A DNA stretch of 38,453 nucleotides from Planctomycetota bacterium (GTDB lineage: Bacteria > Planctomycetota > Planctomycetia > Planctomycetales > Planctomycetaceae). This document shows, piece after piece, positions 34,520 to 38,453 of the stretch. The position numbers and the translations under genes were made by a program. Location: assembly GCA_003388505.1 (NCBI GenBank), contig QQVO01000037.1:1-38453 (forward strand), read 5' to 3'. Numbering within the stretch: the stretch's first letter is position 1; each line of letters opens with the position of its first letter. The notes under the pieces were generated by a model. That model saw nothing but the letters and a program-made list of their open reading frames with translations, was not told the DNA's origin and did no database searches.

Positions 34520-37500
34520 ATGCACCGCGCCCGTTGCCTCGCCACGCTACTTGCCGCTGCCGTTGTGACGATTTCCGCGAGTCCCTGCCGCGCTGAACTG
34601 CCGCAGGTTCCTGAGGGCTTTACGATCGAGCTTGTCGCCGACGCGCCGCTGGTCGAGCACCCGATGCTCGGCTGCTTCGACGAGCGCGGCCGCCTGTTTG
34701 TCTGCGAAAGCGCGGGGACGAACCGTCCGGCGGCGGAACTTGTGGAAGACCCGCAGGACCGGATTCTCATGCTCGAAGACCTCGACCGCGACGGCGTGTT
34801 CGACAAGTCGACCGTCTTCGCCGACCGCATGGTGTTTCCGCAGGGTTGCCTGTGGTATCGCGGAGCGCTCTACACGTGCAGTTCCCCCTATCTCTGGAAA
34901 CTTGAAGACACCGACGACGACGGCGTGTGCGATCGGCGGACGATTCTCGTGAAATCGTTCGGGTTCTCCGGCAACGCGGCCGACATCCACGGTCCGTTTC
35001 TGTCCCCCACCGGCCGGCTCTTCTGGTGCGACGGCCGGCATGGACACGAAATCCGCGATCTTGGAGACGGTGAATTCGGCGGCGAGGACACCGTCGCGAA
35101 GATCGAACCCGACCCCGAACCGGGGTTGCCCAATCCGGAAGGGCGCCTGCTCACCAAAGGCAAGGCCGCGCGGATTTTCTCGTGCCTTCCCGACGGGTCC
35201 GACGTGCAGGTGCATTGCGGCGGCGGGATGGACAACCCGGTGGAGGTCGACTTCTGGGAGACGGGCGAGTGCATCGGCACGGTCAATCTGTTCTACGGTC
35301 GGCCGCGCGGGGACTGTCTCGTGCACTGGGTGGAAGGGGGCGTTTACCCCCGATTTGATCAGCAGGCCTGCATCGATGAATTCCCTTCCACGGGCGAGTT
35401 GCTCCGCGAAGTCCATAACTACGGGCACGTCGCCGTCAGTGGCATGACCCGCTACCGTTCCGACGCATTCTTCGGCGACGCGCCCCAAAGCCCATTGGCT
35501 GCATCCGCTGGGACTCGGAAACCGGAGGCTGACGCCTCCGGTTCGCCTTCGGATCAGGCCCACTTTTTTGTCACGCAGTTCAACACGCACAAGGTGGTGC
35601 ACTCAATCCTCCAGCGCCAGGGCGCGACGTTCCGCCATGTTTCGACAGAAGACTTCTTCGTGTCAGACGACCCCGATTCCCACCCGACCGACGTTATTGA
35701 AGACGCCGACGGCTCGCTGCTCGTCATCGACACCGGCGGCTGGTTCCGCATCGGCTGTCCCACGTCGCAGATTGCCAAGCCGGAGATCACGGGGGCCATT
35801 TACCGCATCCGGCGGGACGGTGCGCACGGAGACGCCGGTAAACTCGTCGACGCTTCCCCCGAGCATTTCGTGAAGCCGCTGGAGGACCTCTTTGACAACA
35901 ATGGGGAATGGCAGGCGATCCTCAGCGATCCCTCCGAGTCGACGAGGATCGCGGCTGCCGAGGTTCTGGAAAACGCCCCGCAAGACATCGCATCGCGTCA
36001 GGACGCGCGAGAAGCGCTGGGCGGAATGGTCGTCAACGACACGTTTGCCGTCAGCCGCACCGCCGCCGAGACGCTGGTTGCTCTCCAGGACCATGAACCG
36101 GGAGAATCCGCAGAAATCGTTCGATATCTGACCAACGGACTGCGGCGACCGGAGATTGACCGTGTGCTGGAACACTCCCTGATCTTCGCCTTGATCCGAT
36201 TGGGTGATCAGAATCTCGCGGACTATCTGGACGATGAGCATCCCGCCATTCGCCGTGCCGCTCTGATCGCCCTCGACCAGATGGAGGGGGGCCGGCTGAC
36301 GCGGGAACAGGTGCTGCCGCTGCTCGAAACGAACGACCCCGCCCTGCAGAAGACGGTGCTCGATGTGATCAGCCGTCGCGAGGGGTGGGCCGCCGAAACG
36401 ACGACGCTCCTCGCAGCATGGCTGGACGATGATCTCACCGACGAACGGGCCGCAATCCTCCGCACGTTCCTGACTGCGCAGGCCGCCGACCCGGCCGTGC
36501 AGGAACTGATCGCCCGCTCTGTCCAGGAGGAATCCCTCGGCGCTGCCGGCCGGTCGGTGTTATTGGAAGTCATGCAGGCGGCCGGGTCGAAAGTCGACCA
36601 GCTTCCGGAAACGTGGGCATTGGCGCTGCAAGCGCTGCTGTGGTCTGACGAAGCGCCCAGCCGCCGTGCCGCGATGCGGATTGCCGCCGTCTTCGGAAGC
36701 GACCAGTTCGATGCAACGCTTGCAGGCATCGCAGACGACGCAGCCGTCCCCCCGGACCTGCGGATTGAAGCGTTGACCGCTCTCGGGCCGCGGCTGGACG
36801 AGGTCTCTGGCGATCGCTTCAGTTTTGTGATCGAGCAACTCACCACGCCTGAAGACCCGCTGGCCAGGCTGGCCGCCGCGCGATCACTCGCCGCCCTCCC
36901 GCTCGATGAGGCGCAGCTCTCCAGTTGTGCGGAGAAGTTTGCAGAGGCCGGGCCATTGGCGGCGCCGGTGCTGCTCGAAGCGTTCACGTCGTCGGAGCGG
37001 GACGACGCGCTGCGAATTCTGATCACGTCTCTCAAGACCAACGATGAGTCGCTGGCCGCCGTTCCGCAGCAGGAACTGGCCTATGTCATCCGTCGTGCGG
37101 GTGGCGATTTGCAGGAACTGGCCGCCCCACTGCTCGATAAGCTCGATGTCGATGTCGCCGGTCAGCAGGCAAAGCTTGAGAAGCTGCTCGGGCTGGCGAA
37201 AGGCGGTGATCCGGGACGCGGGCACTACATCTTCTTCGGCGAAACCGCCGCCTGCAGCCGCTGTCACCGCGTCGGCGAAAAAGGAGAGCGGATCGGCCCC
37301 GACCTGACGAAGATCGGTACGATCCGTCAGCCGCGCGACCTGCTGGAATCGATTGTGTTTCCCAGCGCCAGTTTCGCCCGTGACTTTGAGCCTTACATCG
37401 TGTTGCTGGAGGACGGCCGGGTCGTCAACGGAGTGATTATGCGCGAAACGGCGGAGGAGATCGTACTGCAGACGACCGATTTCCGCGAAGTCCGCATCCG

Positions 37501-37621
37501 ACGCGACGAGGTCGACGAAATGCGGCAAAGCCCGACGTCGATCATGCCGCAGGGCCTCGAAACGAAGTTGTCCGAACAACAACTCAGCGACCTGCTGGCG
37601 TTTCTGCAATCGCTGAAATAG
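34520..37621 (+). CDS. PVC-type membrane-bound dehydrogenase with HEAT-like repeats and C-terminal haem domain
   Basis: 1033 residues, exported (signal peptide LATLLAAAVVTISASPCRA). GGAGA lies seven bases before the ATG. The N-terminal beta-propeller, TIGR02604 type, runs from PEGFTIELVADAPLVEHPMLGCFDERGRLFVCE to about residue 435, with DRDGVFDKSTVFAD, FPQGCLWYRGALY and GSLLVIDTGGWFRIGCPTSQIAKPEITGAIYRIRR. Helical HEAT-like repeats follow (about 460-890), then a TIGR02603-type cytochrome domain with CSRCH (912-916) and IGPDLTKIG. Residues about 325-346 (LAASAGTRKPEADASGSPSD) are encoded partly by a palindromic repeat and look inserted. The family is abundant in planctomycetes and verrucomicrobia; the substrate is unknown. 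Confidence 0.9.
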   Translation: MHRARCLATLLAAAVVTISASPCRAELPQVPEGFTIELVADAPLVEHPMLGCFDERGRLFVCESAGTNRPAAELVEDPQDRILMLEDLDRDGVFDKSTVFADRMVFPQGCLWYRGALYTCSSPYLWKLEDTDDDGVCDRRTILVKSFGFSGNAADIHGPFLSPTGRLFWCDGRHGHEIRDLGDGEFGGEDTVAKIEPDPEPGLPNPEGRLLTKGKAARIFSCLPDGSDVQVHCGGGMDNPVEVDFWETGECIGTVNLFYGRPRGDCLVHWVEGGVYPRFDQQACIDEFPSTGELLREVHNYGHVAVSGMTRYRSDAFFGDAPQSPLAASAGTRKPEADASGSPSDQAHFFVTQFNTHKVVHSILQRQGATFRHVSTEDFFVSDDPDSHPTDVIEDADGSLLVIDTGGWFRIGCPTSQIAKPEITGAIYRIRRDGAHGDAGKLVDASPEHFVKPLEDLFDNNGEWQAILSDPSESTRIAAAEVLENAPQDIASRQDAREALGGMVVNDTFAVSRTAAETLVALQDHEPGESAEIVRYLTNGLRRPEIDRVLEHSLIFALIRLGDQNLADYLDDEHPAIRRAALIALDQMEGGRLTREQVLPLLETNDPALQKTVLDVISRREGWAAETTTLLAAWLDDDLTDERAAILRTFLTAQAADPAVQELIARSVQEESLGAAGRSVLLEVMQAAGSKVDQLPETWALALQALLWSDEAPSRRAAMRIAAVFGSDQFDATLAGIADDAAVPPDLRIEALTALGPRLDEVSGDRFSFVIEQLTTPEDPLARLAAARSLAALPLDEAQLSSCAEKFAEAGPLAAPVLLEAFTSSERDDALRILITSLKTNDESLAAVPQQELAYVIRRAGGDLQELAAPLLDKLDVDVAGQQAKLEKLLGLAKGGDPGRGHYIFFGETAACSRCHRVGEKGERIGPDLTKIGTIRQPRDLLESIVFPSASFARDFEPYIVLLEDGRVVNGVIMRETAEEIVLQTTDFREVRIRRDEVDEMRQSPTSIMPQGLETKLSEQQLSDLLAFLQSLK
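35520..35543. repeat. Palindrome inside the dehydrogenase reading frame
   Basis: AACCGGAGGC (35520-35529), loop TGAC, GCCTCCGGTT (35534-35543): a perfect 10-bp stem. It has the form of an extragenic palindrome but lies in frame within a coding sequence, encoding the KPEADASG stretch. Confidence 0.8.
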
Positions 37622-37701
37622 CAATCTGCTCCGTCGCGGACGCTGGCTGCACGCGGCTCAACTCAACCAGGCCACCGATCACCCCAAGCAAGACGCCGGC
37701 C

Positions 37702-38178
37702 ATGGCCAAGAAGAAGTCGACCCGCAAGGCGGCGAAGGCAACAAAAAAGAAAGCCGCCGCGCCGAAGAAGAAGACGGGGGCAGCCGCGAAGAAGAAGGCG
37801 AAGGCCGGCAAGAAAGAGCCGGCGAAGAAGCAGTCCGGCAAGAAGAAAGCGGCGGCCCGCACCGTCAAGAAGAAGCGGCCCAGCAAGTCGGTCTCCGCGA
37901 TCCTGGGCCGGGCCCGCGTCGCCGCCACGGCCGAACTCGACCAGTTTTTCGTCAAGGACTACGAAGCGCGGCAGGTTTTTACTTTTCTCGGGGTGAAGTC
38001 ATTAAAGGAACTCGAGACCTATTCGCCCGACGAGATCATTGAGAAACTGACCGGCCCGATGGTGCAGACGGTGACCCGCATTCGCAAGGCGCTCGCGTTG
38101 CAGAATCGGTGTCTCAAGGGGGACCAGAAATTCGCAGCGCAGGTCAAACAGCAGATGCAGGCGGCGCTTAAGCACTGA
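37702..38178 (+). CDS. Histone-H1-like lysine-rich protein with a small C-terminal helical domain
   Basis: 158 residues. Residues 1-62 are almost only Lys, Ala, Gly, Pro, Ser and Thr (MAKKKSTRKAAKATKKK...), like the basic tails of bacterial H1-like proteins, and would bind nucleic acid without sequence preference. Residues 63-158 are globular. FLGVKSLKELETYSPDEIIEKL resembles the helix-turn pattern of the RNA polymerase alpha C-terminal domain (LGxxTxxELxxxSxxEL), but the following GPMVQTVTRIRKAL lacks its GxxxLxEI ending. A nucleoid-associated role is inferred. It lies 80 bp after the dehydrogenase gene and may be cotranscribed. Confidence 0.75.
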   Translation: MAKKKSTRKAAKATKKKAAAPKKKTGAAAKKKAKAGKKEPAKKQSGKKKAAARTVKKKRPSKSVSAILGRARVAATAELDQFFVKDYEARQVFTFLGVKSLKELETYSPDEIIEKLTGPMVQTVTRIRKALALQNRCLKGDQKFAAQVKQQMQAALKH

Positions 38179-38216
38179 CTCGCGGCTTCCTGGTCGCTGA
38201 GTGAATGATCGTCCAC

Positions 38217-38233
38217 CTTGTCCCCAAACTTCC
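38217..38233. repeat. Half of an extragenic hairpin disrupted by the IS (right end)
   Basis: CTTGTCCCCAAAC plus loop TTCC, followed immediately by the IS end at 38234. The matching right arm is absent. The arm differs from the one inferred at the left end (CTCGTTCCCAAAC), so it is another member of the family. Confidence 0.7.
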
Positions 38234-38453
38234 CGGCTTGTTGATTTAAGTTAGCGTCGTGGGTTTGATTTTGTAAGATTCGGCGGCGTGGAGGGTGAGG
38301 TTTCAGGGAGGGAGTCGATGGATTGGGCGAAGGCGGAATTCGGGCGGGAGCAGTTGGTGCTGTTTCCGACTCGGCTGGACGAGGCGATCGCGCCGCAGCA
38401 TCGGGTGCGGTTGCTCGATGAGATTCTCACGCGGCTGGATTGGTCGGCTTGGG
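38234..38453 (+). mobile_element. 5' end of an insertion sequence (right copy)
   Basis: Exact reverse complement of 1-220. It begins CGGCTTGTTGATTTAAG and holds an AT-rich leader, a GGGAGGGAG ribosome-binding site at about 38307-38315 and the transposase start. It continues beyond the window. Confidence 0.85.
38318..38453 (+). CDS. Transposase, N-terminal fragment (IS1182/IS5-like), right copy
   Basis: ATG at 38318; 45 residues, identical to the left copy, with REQLVLFPTRLDE and HRVRLLDEILTRLDW as in DUF772-type transposase N-termini. Cut by the window end, so catalytic residues are not visible. Confidence 0.75.
   Translation, partial: MDWAKAEFGREQLVLFPTRLDEAIAPQHRVRLLDEILTRLDWSAW

Overview
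The window looks like a piece of a high-GC planctomycete chromosome (Planctomycetia type). The evidence is the presence of families largely restricted to that phylum: a PSCyt1/PSCyt2/PSD1 protein next to a DUF1501 protein, a second DUF1501 protein, a DUF1598-like protein, a TIGR02604/TIGR02603-type dehydrogenase with a CxxCH haem site, and intergenic spaces full of short palindromic dispersed repeats. No rRNA, tRNA or CRISPR array was seen.

Layout. 1-220 and 38234-38453 are exact inverted copies of one sequence. Each is the 5' end of the same insertion sequence, with its transposase reading out of the window. 307-7339 (+) is a C1/N gene set: a type III glutamine synthetase / gamma-glutamylmethylamide synthetase homologue, then four subunits of a heterotetrameric sarcosine oxidase / N-methylglutamate dehydrogenase (beta, delta, alpha, gamma). 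7459-9757 (-) holds two outer-membrane beta-barrel proteins. 10160-14015 (-) is a phosphoketolase plus acetate kinase pair, i.e. sugar phosphate to acetyl phosphate to acetate with ATP gain. 14318-19174 (+) is the planctomycete secreted pair PSCyt/PSD1 plus DUF1501. 19358-25910 holds an aldo/keto reductase (-), a type B J-domain chaperone (-), an aldose 1-epimerase (+), an rRNA pseudouridine synthase (+) and a ceramidase-like secreted protein (-). 26706-27779 (-) is an MscS-type channel that seems to be the tail of a larger MscK-like gene. 28285-32257 (+) has a DUF1598-like protein, an orphan DUF1501 and an unknown coiled-coil protein, written with noticeably G-ending codons. 32439-33968 (-) is a membrane-anchored coiled-coil protein with a clear intrinsic terminator. 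34520-38178 (+) has the large dehydrogenase/haem protein and a lysine-rich histone-H1-like protein.

The most striking signal is not a gene. Both IS ends abut the same arm and 4-base loop of a hairpin whose other arm is missing. The two flanking arms differ in sequence, so two separate members of one extragenic hairpin family appear to have been hit at the same position. An intact member lies at 20352-20379. This suggests an IS that uses hairpin loops as landing sites. Several other repeat families recur within these 38 kb: an ~80-bp element in two inverted copies, a 47-bp element in two inverted copies, GTGCCACTGGC-type palindromes, and a palindrome that has entered a reading frame. Two of the repeat clusters sit inside the methylamine-type operon.
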